Positions 25,646-35,207 of a stretch of 64,000 nt of DNA are shown here, piece after piece. The stretch is from assembly GCA_002786385.1 (NCBI GenBank), contig PGCN01000012.1, positions 248,001 through 312,000 of the forward strand, given 5' to 3'. The notes beneath the pieces are model-generated. The model was not told where the DNA came from, did no database searches, and was given only the letters and a program-made list of their open reading frames with translations. Made by a program: the position numbers and the translations under genes. The DNA comes from Flavobacterium sp. FEMGT703F. Its GTDB lineage: Bacteria > Bacteroidota > Bacteroidia > Flavobacteriales > Flavobacteriaceae. Each line of letters opens with the position of its first letter. The stretch's first letter is position 1.

Positions 25646-26983
25646 TTATAAATTCTTAACAGCTGCTTTAAATTGATTTCCTCTGTCTTCATAGTTTTGG
25701 AACAAATCAAAGCTGGCACAAGCCGGTGACAACAAAACCGCATCACCTTTTTCCGCTAAGTGTTTGGCCGTGTTTACCGCATCGCGCATATTATCCACTT
25801 CTACCATCATATCAACTACATCGCTGAAGGCATCAATGATTTTTTTATTATCTAAGCCCAAACAAATGATGGCTTTTACTTTTTCGCGCACCAAAGGCAT
25901 CAACTCGCTGTAGTCGTTTCCTTTATCCACACCTCCAACAATCCAAACTGTTGGCACCGTCATACTGTCCAAAGCGAAGAAAGTCGCATTGACATTGGTG
26001 GCTTTGCTGTCGTTGATGTACTGTACATTTTGAATTTTGAGTACTTTTTCCAAACGATGTTCAACGCCTTGGAAATTCGACAAACTTTCGCGTATGGTTT
26101 GCTTTCTGATCTTCATCAGTTGGGCTACAGAGGTAGCGGCCATAGCGTTCTTCATGTTGTGTTTTCCTTCCAATGAAATGTCAGCGGTTTTCATTTCAAA
26201 TTCTTCGTTGTTGATGATAATGTCCATAGTGTCGTCGTTTTTAATAAAGGCTCCGTTTTCAAAAGTTTTTGATAACGAAAAAGGTATAGTTTGTGCTTTT
26301 GTTTTATTGTTTTTTAACCATTCAGCTATCGCTTCGTCATCGGCATCATAGATGAAAAAATCAGCTTCCGTTTGATTCATTGTGATTCTGAATTTAGAGG
26401 CGATATAATTTTCATATTGATACTCATATCGGTCTAAATGATCGGGACTGATGTTGGTTAACAACGCAATGTCCGGTTTGTAATTGATGATGCCGTCCAA
26501 CTGAAAACTGCTTAATTCCAACACATAGTAATCGTAGTTTTCTTCGGCCACTTGCCAGGCAAAGCTTTTTCCGATATTCCCTCCTAGGCCTACGTTCAGT
26601 CCGCCTTCTTTGAGCAAATGATACGTTAGCATGGTGGTAGTTGTTTTACCGTTGCTTCCTGTAATCCCGATGGTTTTCGCTTTGGTAAACGGATAAGCAA
26701 ACTCGATTTCAGAAATGACCGGTATTCCTTTTTCAACCAATTTTTTTACCATCGGCGCTTTGTCCGGAATTCCGGGGCTTTTCATCACTACATCGGCATT
26801 TAGAACCAAAGCTTCCGTGTGCTTTTCCTCTTCCCAATCGATGTTATATTGTGTAAGAACGTTTTTGTATTTCTCTGTTATTTTTCCGAAATCGGACACG
26901 AATACTTCATAGCCTTCTTTCTTTCCTAAAATGGCGGTTCCCACACCACTTTCGCCTCCGCCCAGTACAACCAATCGCTTCAT
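25646..26983 (-). CDS. murD: UDP-N-acetylmuramoylalanine--D-glutamate ligase
   Basis: A 445-residue ligase that adds D-glutamate to UDP-MurNAc-L-Ala. It opens with the UDP-binding Rossmann motif RLVVLGGGESGVGTAI, has the P-loop GITGSNGKTTTTMLTYHLL (near residue 110), NISPDHLDRY, VEHRLEKV, NDSKATNVNAT and the C-terminal LSPACASFDLFQNYEDRG, which is typical of MurD. It ends near the start of the inserted four-helix-bundle gene and begins 1 nt after mraY. Confidence 0.97.
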   Translation of the reverse strand: MKRLVVLGGGESGVGTAILGKKEGYEVFVSDFGKITEKYKNVLTQYNIDWEEEKHTEALVLNADVVMKSPGIPDKAPMVKKLVEKGIPVISEIEFAYPFTKAKTIGITGSNGKTTTTMLTYHLLKEGGLNVGLGGNIGKSFAWQVAEENYDYYVLELSSFQLDGIINYKPDIALLTNISPDHLDRYEYQYENYIASKFRITMNQTEADFFIYDADDEAIAEWLKNNKTKAQTIPFSLSKTFENGAFIKNDDTMDIIINNEEFEMKTADISLEGKHNMKNAMAATSVAQLMKIRKQTIRESLSNFQGVEHRLEKVLKIQNVQYINDSKATNVNATFFALDSMTVPTVWIVGGVDKGNDYSELMPLVREKVKAIICLGLDNKKIIDAFSDVVDMMVEVDNMRDAVNTAKHLAEKGDAVLLSPACASFDLFQNYEDRGNQFKAAVKNL

Positions 26984-26984
26984 G

Positions 26985-28211
26985 CTATCTCAATTTTAAA
27001 GTCACAATAGAAACAATGGCTAATAAGATGGCTACAATCCAAAATCGGGTTACAATTTTACTTTCGTGATAGCCTTTCTTTTGGTAATGATGGTGCAAAG
27101 GTGACATTAGGAAAACCCGTCGGCCTTCACCAAAACGCTTCTTGGTATATTTGAAATAAGCCACCTGAATGATTACTGATAAATTTTCAGCAAAGAAGAT
27201 GGCACACAACACCGGCAATAACATTTCTTTGCGAACTGAAATGGCCAATACGGCTATGATTCCGCCTATGGTTAAACTTCCTGTGTCGCCCATAAATACC
27301 GAGGCCGGAAAGGAGTTGTACCATAGAAATCCGATTAGCGCTCCAACAAATGCAGAAATGAAAACCGTCATTTCACCCGAATTCGGGATGTACATAATAT
27401 TTAAGTAACTCGACAAAATAAGATTCCCCGAAACGAAGGTAAAAATCCCTAATGCGAGTACAGATATGGCGGATGTTCCTGCGGCCAGACCGTCGATTCC
27501 GTCAGTCAAATTGGCTCCGTTAGACACTGCTGTGATGATGAAAATCACAATCGGAATAAATACCAACCACGCCCAATTTTCGTAACCATCTCCGGTCCAA
27601 GCAATGATTTTAGCGTAATCCAACTCGTTATTTTTAACAAACGGAATGGTCGTGGTGGTTGACTTTTTTTCCACCGGTGCTTGGTTAATAACATTTTGCG
27701 TTTGATTGAAAGTGATAGGCGTATTCGAACGTTCTCTCACCGTTACACCCGGATGGAAGTACAATACAGAACCCACTATTAATCCGAGTCCAACCTGCCC
27801 GATTACTTTGAAAATCCCTTTTAAACCTTGTTTGTCTTTCTTGAAGATTTTGATGTAATCGTCGATAAAACCGATAGTTCCCATCCAAAGTGTGGTAACA
27901 ATCAACAAGATGATATAAATATTATTGAGTTTGGTTAGCAAAATCACCGGAATCAACGTAGCGATAATGATGATTAAACCACCCATTGTTGGCGTTCCTG
28001 CTTTTTGGGTTTGGCCTTCTAAACCTAATTCTCTCACCGTTTCCCCAACTTGCTGGTTTCTTAAGAAGTTGATGATTTTTTTTCCGTAAATGGTAGAAAT
28101 CATCAGCGACAAGATTAAGGCCAAAGCCGAGCGAAACGTAATGTATTGGAATACCCCGGTTCCGGGCACATCCATAGTTTTGTCGAGGTATTCAAATAAA
28201 TAATATAGCAT
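26985..28211 (-). CDS. mraY: phospho-MurNAc-pentapeptide transferase
   Basis: A ten-helix inner-membrane enzyme that makes lipid I from UDP-MurNAc-pentapeptide and undecaprenyl phosphate. Signatures are [11 protein letters not shown], the catalytic Asp segment [21 protein letters not shown], and the C-terminal [11 protein letters not shown]. At 408 residues it is about 45 longer than the E. coli protein, because of an extracytoplasmic insert of roughly residues 150-205 rich in Thr, Asn and Pro; longer MraY proteins are usual in Bacteroidota. It lies 4 nt after murE and 1 nt before murD. Confidence 0.96.
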   Translation of the reverse strand: MLYYLFEYLDKTMDVPGTGVFQYITFRSALALILSLMISTIYGKKIINFLRNQQVGETVRELGLEGQTQKAGTPTMGGLIIIIATLIPVILLTKLNNIYIILLIVTTLWMGTIGFIDDYIKIFKKDKQGLKGIFKVIGQVGLGLIVGSVLYFHPGVTVRERSNTPITFNQTQNVINQAPVEKKSTTTTIPFVKNNELDYAKIIAWTGDGYENWAWLVFIPIVIFIITAVSNGANLTDGIDGLAAGTSAISVLALGIFTFVSGNLILSSYLNIMYIPNSGEMTVFISAFVGALIGFLWYNSFPASVFMGDTGSLTIGGIIAVLAISVRKEMLLPVLCAIFFAENLSVIIQVAYFKYTKKRFGEGRRVFLMSPLHHHYQKKGYHESKIVTRFWIVAILLAIVSIVTLKLR

Positions 28212-28215
28212 AGGT

Positions 28216-29679
28216 TTATTTATTTAGCTGTTCTAATAGTTCTTTTACAATTTTCATATCGTCGAAATCGTGGCGAACGCCTTGAATTTCTTGGTAGGTT
28301 TCGTGTCCTTTTCCGGCGATTAGGATAATATCGTTTGGTCCGGCCAACTGACAAGCGGTTTTAATGGCTTGTTTACGGTCGACTATGGACAAGGTTTTCT
28401 TTTGATTTTGCGGCTCAACACCTTTTTCCATATCGGCTATAATGTCAATCGGATCTTCTGTTCTTGGGTTGTCCGAAGTGATGATGACCTTGTTGCTCAT
28501 GCTGCTGGCAATGTGCGCCATAATAGGTCTTTTCGTTTTGTCTCTGTCGCCACCGCAACCTACTACTGTAATCAATTGTTCGTTATTGGTTCGGATGTCG
28601 TTAATCGTTTTGATTACATTTTCCAAAGCATCCGGTGTGTGTGCATAATCAACTACAGCCGTAATTTTTTGATCGGATACGATGTATTGGAATCTTCCGG
28701 ACACGCTCTCCAATTCAGATAACAATCGCAATACTTCTAACTTATCCAAACCTAGTTCAACTGCTGTTCCGTAAATAGCCAATAAATTGTAGGCGTTAAA
28801 AGTGCCAATCAATCGCACCCAAACTTCACTTTCATTAATCTTTAGCAACAAGCCAGACAATTGGTTTTCCAAGATTTGGGCTTTATAATCGGCATACGAC
28901 TTTAAGGCATACGTTAACTTTCTGGCGGAAGTATTTTGGAACATTACCGCTCCGTTTTTATCATCAACATTCGTCAAGGCGAAAGCCGTTTTAGGCAAAT
29001 GATCGAAAAATGATTTCTTCACATCTCGGTATTCGGCAAACGTTGCGTGGTAATCCAAGTGATCGTGTGACAAGTTGGTAAATACACCACCGGCAAAATG
29101 TAAGCCTTCGGTACGTTTTTGATGAATCCCATGCGAGCTTACTTCCATAAAGCAATATTCTACACCGGCGGCATTCATTTCTGCCAGATAATGGTTAATG
29201 GTTAACGAATCCGGTGTCGTGTGGGTGGCTTTGTATTCGATATCATTCACCATAATTTTTACGGTAGACAACAAGCCTACTTTGTAACCAGCTTTTTGGA
29301 ACAATTGGTACAAAAGCGAAGCAATCGTTGTTTTGCCGTTGGTTCCGGTAATGCCTACTAACTTTAGATTTTGCGAAGGATTACCGTAATAATTGGTCGC
29401 CAAATAAGCCAAAGCCGTATTGGTATCTTTTACCTGAATGTAAGTCACACCTGTAACGATAACTTCCGGCAATGTATCGCAAACAATAGCGGTAGCGCCC
29501 AAGTTGATGGCTTTTTCGATAAAGTCATGTCCGTTAGAAACCGTACCACGTATGGCCACAAACACATCGTTTTCTTCCACTTTTCTGGAATCAAATTCGA
29601 TTTTGTGTATAGGCATTTCGGTCGAACCTTTTACAACTTCGATGGCTACTCTGTATAATATGTCTTTTAAAATAATCAC
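28216..29679 (-). CDS. murE: UDP-MurNAc-tripeptide synthetase (meso-DAP type)
   Basis: The 487-residue ligase that adds the third amino acid to the peptidoglycan stem. The P-loop is [18 protein letters not shown] (near residue 107), followed by [17 protein letters not shown] and [12 protein letters not shown]. The motif DNPR in [10 protein letters not shown] indicates meso-diaminopimelate rather than lysine as substrate, so the wall should be of the Gram-negative A1-gamma type. It overlaps the end of ftsI by 4 nt and precedes mraY. Confidence 0.97.
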   Translation of the reverse strand: MIILKDILYRVAIEVVKGSTEMPIHKIEFDSRKVEENDVFVAIRGTVSNGHDFIEKAINLGATAIVCDTLPEVIVTGVTYIQVKDTNTALAYLATNYYGNPSQNLKLVGITGTNGKTTIASLLYQLFQKAGYKVGLLSTVKIMVNDIEYKATHTTPDSLTINHYLAEMNAAGVEYCFMEVSSHGIHQKRTEGLHFAGGVFTNLSHDHLDYHATFAEYRDVKKSFFDHLPKTAFALTNVDDKNGAVMFQNTSARKLTYALKSYADYKAQILENQLSGLLLKINESEVWVRLIGTFNAYNLLAIYGTAVELGLDKLEVLRLLSELESVSGRFQYIVSDQKITAVVDYAHTPDALENVIKTINDIRTNNEQLITVVGCGGDRDKTKRPIMAHIASSMSNKVIITSDNPRTEDPIDIIADMEKGVEPQNQKKTLSIVDRKQAIKTACQLAGPNDIILIAGKGHETYQEIQGVRHDFDDMKIVKELLEQLNK

Positions 29680-31685
29680 GATAATTCGAGTATGATGATT
29701 TGATTTTTGGTTAAGGCTGAGCCCGGTTGGATGGATTGTCTTTTCACTTTGCCGAAGCCGATGACTTTAACCTTCATTTTCATGTTTTCTAAAAGTGCCA
29801 CAGCATCCATACCGCTCATTCCTTTTACATTCGGAACAACTTTGGATTCGGAATTGGCTTTGGTTTCAAACTCGGCATAAGCTTTCTCTTGCTTGCCGAT
29901 TTTTTTGTTCAAGTTTTTGATTTCGTTTGTGGATGGCGCATCCGTAAAGATCTTTTGAGCTACTCTTTTAAATACCGGACCAGCTACATCGGCACCATAA
30001 TAATTATTCCCGGAAGTATTTGGCTTGTGCACCACTACGATACAAGAATACTTAGGGTTTTCTGCCGGAAAGAAACCTACGAAAGATGAAATGTAATGCT
30101 TCTCGCTTCCGCCATTTTTACCGTAATTGGCTTGAGCAGTTCCGGTTTTTCCAGCCATCGAAAAATCTTTAGAATACAACTTAGATCCGGTTCCTTTTTT
30201 GACTACATTGGTCAATACTGCTTTTAGTTTCTTAATCGTTTCAGGTGCGCAGATTCTCGGATTAATGACTTCTTTATTGTATTTTTTAATGGTTCGGTTC
30301 CATTCTTTGATTTCGGATACAAACTGTGGTTTTACCATTTCACCGTTATTCGCTACCGCATTATACAACGTTAGTGTTTGCAAAGGCGTAACCGAAACTC
30401 CGTAACCAAAAGCCATCCATGGTAAGGAAATCGCACTCCAATGTTTGTCGCCCGGCTGAGGAATGTATGGTTTACCTTCACCTTGGAAGGGTAATCCAAG
30501 TGGTTTGTTTAAGCCCATACGATCGATGCGATCTACAAATTCTTTAGGGTTGTTTTTGTAATTTTCGTAAACCGCTTGTACTAAAACAGTGTTCGAAGAC
30601 ACCTCAAAACCTCTGCCTAAAGAGATACTACCATAACCGCCTTCGTGAGAATCTCTCACTTTTTTGCCGCGGTAATCGATTACTCCACCAAACGTATTAT
30701 ACACTTTACTGGTATCGACTTTTTGGTCATCCAATAAAGCAATCATGTCGACCAACTTGAAAGTAGAACCCGGTTCGTGAGATTCAGCAATAGCATAATT
30801 GGTGGTTTCAAAATAAGTAGAATCGGATTCTCTTAGTTTTCCCAAATTAGAAATGGCTCTGATTTTACCCGTTTTGGTCTCCATAACCACCACACAACCG
30901 TGATCGGCTTTGTATTCTTGCAACTGCTTCAATAAAGCATGGTGCGCAATATCTTGGATGTAAACATCTATAGTTGACATTACATCATAACCATCTTGCG
31001 GATCTACTTCATTTTGGTCACGTATAGGTTTCCATTGTCCTTTGGCAATTTTTTGTTTCAAGACTTTACCGTCTTTGCCATTTAAGTAATGGCGAAACGA
31101 CCATTCAATGCCTTTCCCGACTAACTTTCCGTTCTCATCTTCTCTCTCATAACCAATAGTTCTCTCGGCTATTTTCCCAATAGGATGTTCGCGTACCGTT
31201 TTTTGTTCCGTAATCATACCGCCTTTGTTGGCACCCAAATTGAACAATGGAAAACTTTTAATTTTCACATACTGAGTATAGCTCAACTTTTTGGCGATTA
31301 ACAAATAGCGGTTTTTGTTTGCCCGTGCGGTTTTGAGTTGGTTTAGGTAAAAACCACTTGGTTTACCTAACATTACGGAAAGTGAATCAGCTAAAAGTTT
31401 TACGTTGGTTTCAAAATCCTCCGACTTCGGTGCTACCGCATCGAAACGGATGTTGTAGTTAGGGATTGATGTTGCCAATAAACTTCCGTCAGCCGAATAA
31501 ATATTGCCTTTATTCGCCGGAATGACAAAGTTTTTCACTGTTCGTTCTTTGGCCAGTTTTCGGTAATGATCACCTTCCACCCACTGAATTTTAGTGAGTT
31601 TAAACGTAATTGCCAAAGCCATCAAGAACAAGCAGAAAGCCACCAGGTAAATACGGTAAGAGATATGTTTATCTTCTACTGCCAT
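29676..31685 (-). CDS. ftsI: septal transpeptidase FtsI (PBP3-like) with PASTA domain
   Basis: A 669-residue class B penicillin-binding protein. It has one N-terminal membrane helix (about 11-29), the dimerisation/pedestal domain, and a transpeptidase domain with catalytic Ser307 in EPGSTFKL, SSN (EVSSNTVL) and KTG (MAGKTGTAQ). The last about 60 residues form a PASTA domain (VVPNVKGMSGMDAVALLENM), absent from E. coli FtsI but common in Bacteroidota. It cross-links septal peptidoglycan and partners FtsW. It overlaps ftsL by 10 nt upstream and murE by 4 nt downstream. Confidence 0.96.
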   Translation of the reverse strand: MAVEDKHISYRIYLVAFCLFLMALAITFKLTKIQWVEGDHYRKLAKERTVKNFVIPANKGNIYSADGSLLATSIPNYNIRFDAVAPKSEDFETNVKLLADSLSVMLGKPSGFYLNQLKTARANKNRYLLIAKKLSYTQYVKIKSFPLFNLGANKGGMITEQKTVREHPIGKIAERTIGYEREDENGKLVGKGIEWSFRHYLNGKDGKVLKQKIAKGQWKPIRDQNEVDPQDGYDVMSTIDVYIQDIAHHALLKQLQEYKADHGCVVVMETKTGKIRAISNLGKLRESDSTYFETTNYAIAESHEPGSTFKLVDMIALLDDQKVDTSKVYNTFGGVIDYRGKKVRDSHEGGYGSISLGRGFEVSSNTVLVQAVYENYKNNPKEFVDRIDRMGLNKPLGLPFQGEGKPYIPQPGDKHWSAISLPWMAFGYGVSVTPLQTLTLYNAVANNGEMVKPQFVSEIKEWNRTIKKYNKEVINPRICAPETIKKLKAVLTNVVKKGTGSKLYSKDFSMAGKTGTAQANYGKNGGSEKHYISSFVGFFPAENPKYSCIVVVHKPNTSGNNYYGADVAGPVFKRVAQKIFTDAPSTNEIKNLNKKIGKQEKAYAEFETKANSESKVVPNVKGMSGMDAVALLENMKMKVKVIGFGKVKRQSIQPGSALTKNQIIILELS

Positions 31686-32023
31686 AGCTTTTGAAAGAAA
31701 CTTTTTTCTATTGGTTTTTTAATTTTTATTTTTTGTGGCGGAACCGATGAAGGGAAAATATTTCGCTCCTTCATTTTTTCGGAAACGGTCGATTCCATCT
31801 TTAATTTCATTAATTCCGAACGTTTGTCTACAAATTCAGAACGCAATTCTTTGACTTCGTTAGTCAGCTCGGCGATTCTGAAGATTTTTTGATCGTAACG
31901 GTGTTCGTTGGCAATCATCAAAATGGCCAGTAAAATCAAAAACACGATGAAACGCCAATTTTTGGTAGCATCTTCATTCACTAAAAACCGAGCTTTTAAA
32001 ATGCTGTAAACACCTTTTTTCAT
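31676..32023 (-). CDS. ftsL: FtsL-like division protein
   Basis: A 115-residue protein with a short basic cytoplasmic start, one membrane helix (about 23-41, WRFIVFLILLAILMIAN) and a coiled coil (about 48-85, AELTNEVKELRSEFVDKRSEL). The topology, size and place between rsmH and ftsI fit FtsL, which in other bacteria forms a trimer with FtsB and FtsQ. Sequence similarity to proteobacterial FtsL is too low to prove it. It overlaps ftsI by 10 nt and begins 4 nt after rsmH. Confidence 0.85.
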   Translation of the reverse strand: MKKGVYSILKARFLVNEDATKNWRFIVFLILLAILMIANEHRYDQKIFRIAELTNEVKELRSEFVDKRSELMKLKMESTVSEKMKERNIFPSSVPPQKIKIKKPIEKSFFQKLWQ

Positions 32024-32027
32024 CGGA

Positions 32028-32936
32028 TTAAATTTTTTCAGCTATTCTTAATTTGGCACTTCGTGCTCTGTTGTTGATTTTTATTTCGGCTTCTGTCGGC
32101 ACAATTAACTTTCCTACTAATTTGAACGGTACCGAAAAGTTTCCGAAGAAATCGCGTTCCGGTTCGCCTTCAAAAAGGCCGTTTTTCATAAAGCGCTTCA
32201 CCAAACGATCTTCCAAAGAATGGTAAGAGATAACACTTAAGCGACCGCCCGGTTTCAATATTTCAAGCGATTGCTCTAAGAACTCTTTGAGCACTTCCAT
32301 TTCTTGGTTTACCTCAATTCGTATGGCCTGATAGATTTGAGCCAAGACTTTATTTTTTACTTTCTCCGGCAGGTATTTTGCCAAAACCGTTTTCAGTTCT
32401 TCGGTCGTTTTGATGTCTTTTTTCTCTCTGGCATCTACTATGGTTCGGGCCAAAGCCGGCGCTACTTTTAACTCGCCGTAATCCAAAAACACTCTTTTCA
32501 GGTTATTTTCGTCGTATTCGTTGATGACTTTATAAGCATCCAACTCGTTTCTTTTGCTCATTCGCATATCGAGGTCGGCATCAAATCGAGTGGAAAAACC
32601 TCTTTCCGGCACATCAAATTGGTGAGATGAAACGCCTAAATCGGCTAAAATTCCGTCTACGCTTTTCACACCATGAAATCTCAAAAAACGCTTGATGTAT
32701 CTGAAATTCTCTTGAACCAAAGTAAACCGTTCATCCGGCAAGGCGTTGTTCCAAGCATCTTCATCCTGATCAAAACCGAACAACTTTCCGTCAGGTCCGA
32801 GTCTTCGCAAAATTTCTTTGGAATGACCACCACCGCCAAAAGTCACATCGACATATATGCCATCAGGCTTAATATTTAAACCATCTACAGTCTCGTGTAA
32901 TAAAACCGGGTTATGATATTCCATCGCTGTCGTCAT
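32028..32936 (-). CDS. rsmH: 16S rRNA (cytosine-1402 N4)-methyltransferase
   Basis: A 302-residue SAM-dependent methyltransferase acting on C1402 of 16S rRNA. It has the SAM-binding segment VDVTFGGGGHSKEIL, LADLGVSSHQFD, and the conserved YHSLEDRLVKRF. Two start choices exist, MTTAMEYHNPVLL at 32936 or the internal methionine 12 nt later at 32924. The internal one is closer to the usual N-terminus (YHNPVLLHETVD). It overlaps the mraZ end by 26 nt, or 14 nt from the internal start, consistent with coupling. Confidence 0.96.
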   Translation of the reverse strand: MTTAMEYHNPVLLHETVDGLNIKPDGIYVDVTFGGGGHSKEILRRLGPDGKLFGFDQDEDAWNNALPDERFTLVQENFRYIKRFLRFHGVKSVDGILADLGVSSHQFDVPERGFSTRFDADLDMRMSKRNELDAYKVINEYDENNLKRVFLDYGELKVAPALARTIVDAREKKDIKTTEELKTVLAKYLPEKVKNKVLAQIYQAIRIEVNQEMEVLKEFLEQSLEILKPGGRLSVISYHSLEDRLVKRFMKNGLFEGEPERDFFGNFSVPFKLVGKLIVPTEAEIKINNRARSAKLRIAEKI

Positions 32937-33384
32937 TTATGTTTCCCATTACATCTTCTGCTAAATCTGCAAAATCAATGTCGTCACCGGCAATCGATTT
33001 TTCATACAAATCTTTATCCCAAATCTCCACAATGTTTACGGCCGACGAGAGCACGATATCTTTTGAAATCTGACTAAAAGTCGTTAAGTCTTTCGGAATC
33101 AATAATCGGCCTAAATCGTCTACTTCAACCATTTTTACACCAGCTGTAAAGCGGCGGATGAAGTCGTTATTTTTTTTTACGAATCGGTTAAGCTTATTGA
33201 TTTTTTGCATCATTAAATTCCACTCTGCCATTGGATAAAGTTCCAAACAAGGCTGAAACACAGAACGCTTCAAGACGAAGCCATCTTGAAGAGAATTAGC
33301 CAGTTGCTTCTTCAAAGCCGAAGGAATCATCAGTCTTCCCTTAGCGTCAACTTTGCACTCATATGTTCCGATAATGGAGTTCAA
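32911..33384 (-). CDS. mraZ: transcriptional regulator MraZ
   Basis: A 157-residue protein with two AbrB/SpoVT-like domains (GTYECKVDAKGRLMIPSALKK near the start and VEVDDLGRLLIPKDL near residue 90), each holding the DxxGRxxxP motif. MraZ forms rings and represses the dcw operon that it heads in other bacteria. The start must be TTG at 33384: the family N-terminus MNSIIGTYE begins there and an in-frame TAG is two codons upstream. The promoter region carries three GTGGTA repeats at 10-bp spacing, the expected kind of MraZ operator. Confidence 0.94.
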   Translation of the reverse strand: MNSIIGTYECKVDAKGRLMIPSALKKQLANSLQDGFVLKRSVFQPCLELYPMAEWNLMMQKINKLNRFVKKNNDFIRRFTAGVKMVEVDDLGRLLIPKDLTTFSQISKDIVLSSAVNIVEIWDKDLYEKSIAGDDIDFADLAEDVMGNINDDSDGIS

Positions 33385-33407
33385 TTGCTATTTATTTTGG
33401 TTATCAG

Positions 33408-33415
33408 CAAAAATA
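33408..33415 (-). promoter_or_regulatory. -7 element of the mraZ/dcw promoter
   Basis: TATTTTTG on the minus strand matches TAnnTTTG exactly. It would place transcription start about 17 nt before the TTG start of mraZ. The best upstream TTG (33433-33431) is only 15 nt away and overlaps the first GTGGTA box, so the -33 element is uncertain. Confidence 0.5.
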
Positions 33416-33425
33416 TAAAAATTAT

Positions 33426-33472
33426 TACCACAATTTACCACAAACTACCACTTTGTTAATAAGTTTTACCAC
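33426..33472 (-). promoter_or_regulatory. candidate MraZ operator: GTGGTA direct repeats
   Basis: Minus-strand GTGGTA occurs at 33431-33426, 33441-33436 and 33451-33446, exactly 10 bp apart, with a fourth at 33472-33467 (21 bp further). MraZ in other bacteria binds short direct repeats at about 10-bp spacing just upstream of its own gene. The box sequence differs from the E. coli TGGGN, so this assignment rests on spacing, position and context. The boxes begin 11 bp upstream of the -7 element. Confidence 0.65.
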
Positions 33473-33739
33473 TTACTGCCATTTTCCGAGAAAAATCGCC
33501 GACAGCCATCTTTTGGTAATTATTGATGATTGTTTAACAAATCCGAACAGGAACAGAAAAAAAGAGATAAAAAACTCATTATTAGCTATATTGTTGACAA
33601 AAATTAATTTTTTGAGCTAAAAAAAACAGAGTATAAGTCAACTAAAAATTGAGGTTGCTGTTTTGAAAAAAGCGATTGAAAAATCAACTTTCAAGACGGA
33701 AATATTAGTGGTAAACCATAATTGTTAGGTATAAAATCA
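33473..33739. other. non-coding gap between mraZ operator and hydrolase promoter
   Basis: An AT-rich stretch of about 265 bp with no open frame that looks like a gene and no tRNA. GTTGAC (about 33593) and GTCAAC (about 33638) are complementary, but no strong stem follows. Nothing else is recognised. Confidence 0.5.
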
Positions 33740-33747
33740 TATATTTG
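33740..33747 (+). promoter_or_regulatory. -7 element before the alpha/beta hydrolase gene
   Basis: TATATTTG matches TAnnTTTG exactly. It lies 29 nt before ATG 33776, which supports that start over the longer frame beginning at 33722. TTG at 33722-33724 is 15 nt upstream, a short spacing. Confidence 0.45.
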
Positions 33748-33775
33748 TTGCCGAGGTAAAAAGTCAAAAAATTAC

Positions 33776-34540
33776 ATGGAAGGAAATTTTAAAAAAGAAG
33801 GAAGATATACCTATTTTGAAGTCGGAGAAGGCACGCCTATTGTTGTTTTACACGGATTAATGGGCGGCTTGAGTAACTTTAACGGGGTAGCCGATTATTT
33901 CTCCAAAAGAGGTTACAAAGTTGTCATTCCCGAATTGCCTATTTACACTCAAAACATTCTGAAAACCAACGTGAAAGCGTTTGCCAAATACGTGAAAGAC
34001 TTTATCACTTTTAAAGGATTTGACCGTGTGATTTTGTTGGGCAATTCATTGGGTGGACACATTGCTTTATACCATTCTAAAATGTACCCTGAAAAAGTGG
34101 CGGGTTTGGTGTTAACCGGAAGTTCCGGACTTTACGAGAGCGCCATGGGCGACAGTTATCCGAAACGAGGAGATTATGAATACATCAAACAAAAAGCAGA
34201 AGCCGTTTTTTACGACCCTAAGGTGGCCACCAAAGAAATAGTAGATGAAGTTTTTGCTGTAGTCAACGATCGCATTAAAGTTTTAAAAACTTTAACGATA
34301 GCCAAAAGCGCAATCCGTCATAATATGGCCAAAGACTTACCTAAAATGCACGTTAAAACTTGCTTGATTTGGGGAAGAAACGACCAAGTAACACCACCTC
34401 AAGTAGCCGAGGAATTTCATAAATTGATGCCGAATTCGGCTTTGTATTGGATTGACAAATGTGGTCATGCGGCCATGATGGAACATCCGGACGAGTTCAA
34501 TCGTTTGTTAGACGAGTGGCTTAAAGAGGTTCATTTATAA
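33776..34540 (+). CDS. alpha/beta hydrolase
   Basis: A 254-residue protein with the alpha/beta-hydrolase fold. The oxyanion segment VVLHGLMGG is near residue 23, the nucleophile elbow LGNSLGGH near 95, the acid Asp in LIWGRNDQVTPP, and the catalytic His in DKCGHAAMMEHPDEF. No signal peptide is seen, so it is probably cytoplasmic. The substrate cannot be told from sequence. ATG 33776 is used because the 18 extra upstream codons overlap the promoter. It precedes engB but a probable terminator lies between. Confidence 0.88.
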   Translation: MEGNFKKEGRYTYFEVGEGTPIVVLHGLMGGLSNFNGVADYFSKRGYKVVIPELPIYTQNILKTNVKAFAKYVKDFITFKGFDRVILLGNSLGGHIALYHSKMYPEKVAGLVLTGSSGLYESAMGDSYPKRGDYEYIKQKAEAVFYDPKVATKEIVDEVFAVVNDRIKVLKTLTIAKSAIRHNMAKDLPKMHVKTCLIWGRNDQVTPPQVAEEFHKLMPNSALYWIDKCGHAAMMEHPDEFNRLLDEWLKEVHL

Positions 34541-34544
34541 TTTA

Positions 34545-34572
34545 CAAAGAGTCCGTTTTGGACTTTTTTGTT
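34545..34572 (+). terminator. probable terminator after the alpha/beta hydrolase
   Basis: AGTCC (34550-34554) pairs with GGACT (34560-34564), preceded by A-rich and followed by TTTTTGTTTTT sequence. The stem is short, so termination may be partial and engB may be read through. Confidence 0.55.
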
Positions 34573-34586
34573 TTTACCGAAACACT

Positions 34587-35204
34587 ATGAAAATTAATAC
34601 TGCCGAATTTATCATCAGCAACTCCGACGCCAGCAAGTGTCCGAAAGAACCATTGCCGGAATACGCTTTTATTGGTCGCTCCAACGTTGGAAAATCTTCG
34701 TTGATTAACATGCTGACCAATCATAAAAATTTGGCTAAAACTTCAGGAAGACCGGGAAAAACCCAGTTGATTAATCATTTTAAAATCAATTCCAATTGGT
34801 TTTTGGTCGATTTGCCGGGTTACGGTTATGCGCGTGTTTCTAAGAAAACAAAAGATGTTTTTCAGCAATTCATCACCGATTATTTTGAAAAAAGAGAACA
34901 ATTGGTTTGTGCTTTTGTGCTGATTGACATTCGTTTAGAGGCGCAAAAAATCGACTTGGATTTCATCAATTATTTAGGCGAAATCGAAGTGCCGTTTTGC
35001 CTGATTTTTACCAAAGCCGACAAAATCAGTCGTGGTAAAATTGACGCGCATGTTGCGGCTTACCGTAAAGCATTGTTAGCCAATAATTGGGAAGAAATGC
35101 CACAGCACTTTGTAACTTCTTCTTTGGAGAGCACAGGAAGAGATGAGCTATTGGCTTTTATTGACGATGTCAATGCGCAGGTGTTTAAAAGTGGCGAATT
35201 ATAA
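34587..35204 (+). CDS. engB: ribosome-biogenesis GTPase EngB (YihA/YsxC)
   Basis: A 205-residue small GTPase needed for assembly of the large ribosomal subunit. G1 is GRSNVGKSSLIN (near residue 31), the G2 Thr lies in SGRPGKTQLINHF, G3 is VDLPGYGYA, G4 is TKADK and G5 is TSSLES. Length and motifs are normal for EngB. It is convergent with gldC, with 3 nt between the stops. Confidence 0.96.
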   Translation: MKINTAEFIISNSDASKCPKEPLPEYAFIGRSNVGKSSLINMLTNHKNLAKTSGRPGKTQLINHFKINSNWFLVDLPGYGYARVSKKTKDVFQQFITDYFEKREQLVCAFVLIDIRLEAQKIDLDFINYLGEIEVPFCLIFTKADKISRGKIDAHVAAYRKALLANNWEEMPQHFVTSSLESTGRDELLAFIDDVNAQVFKSGEL

Positions 35205-35207
35205 ACG

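Noticed and set aside
17352-33384. Missing murF and ddl as a deletion in the dcw cluster
   Set aside because: The remaining genes are tightly packed with normal junctions, and these genes are often located elsewhere in this phylum. Only the murD-ftsW junction shows an insertion.
33708-33713. GTGGTA upstream of the alpha/beta hydrolase as an extra MraZ box
   Set aside because: A single hexamer without 10-bp repeats is expected by chance many times in 64 kb.
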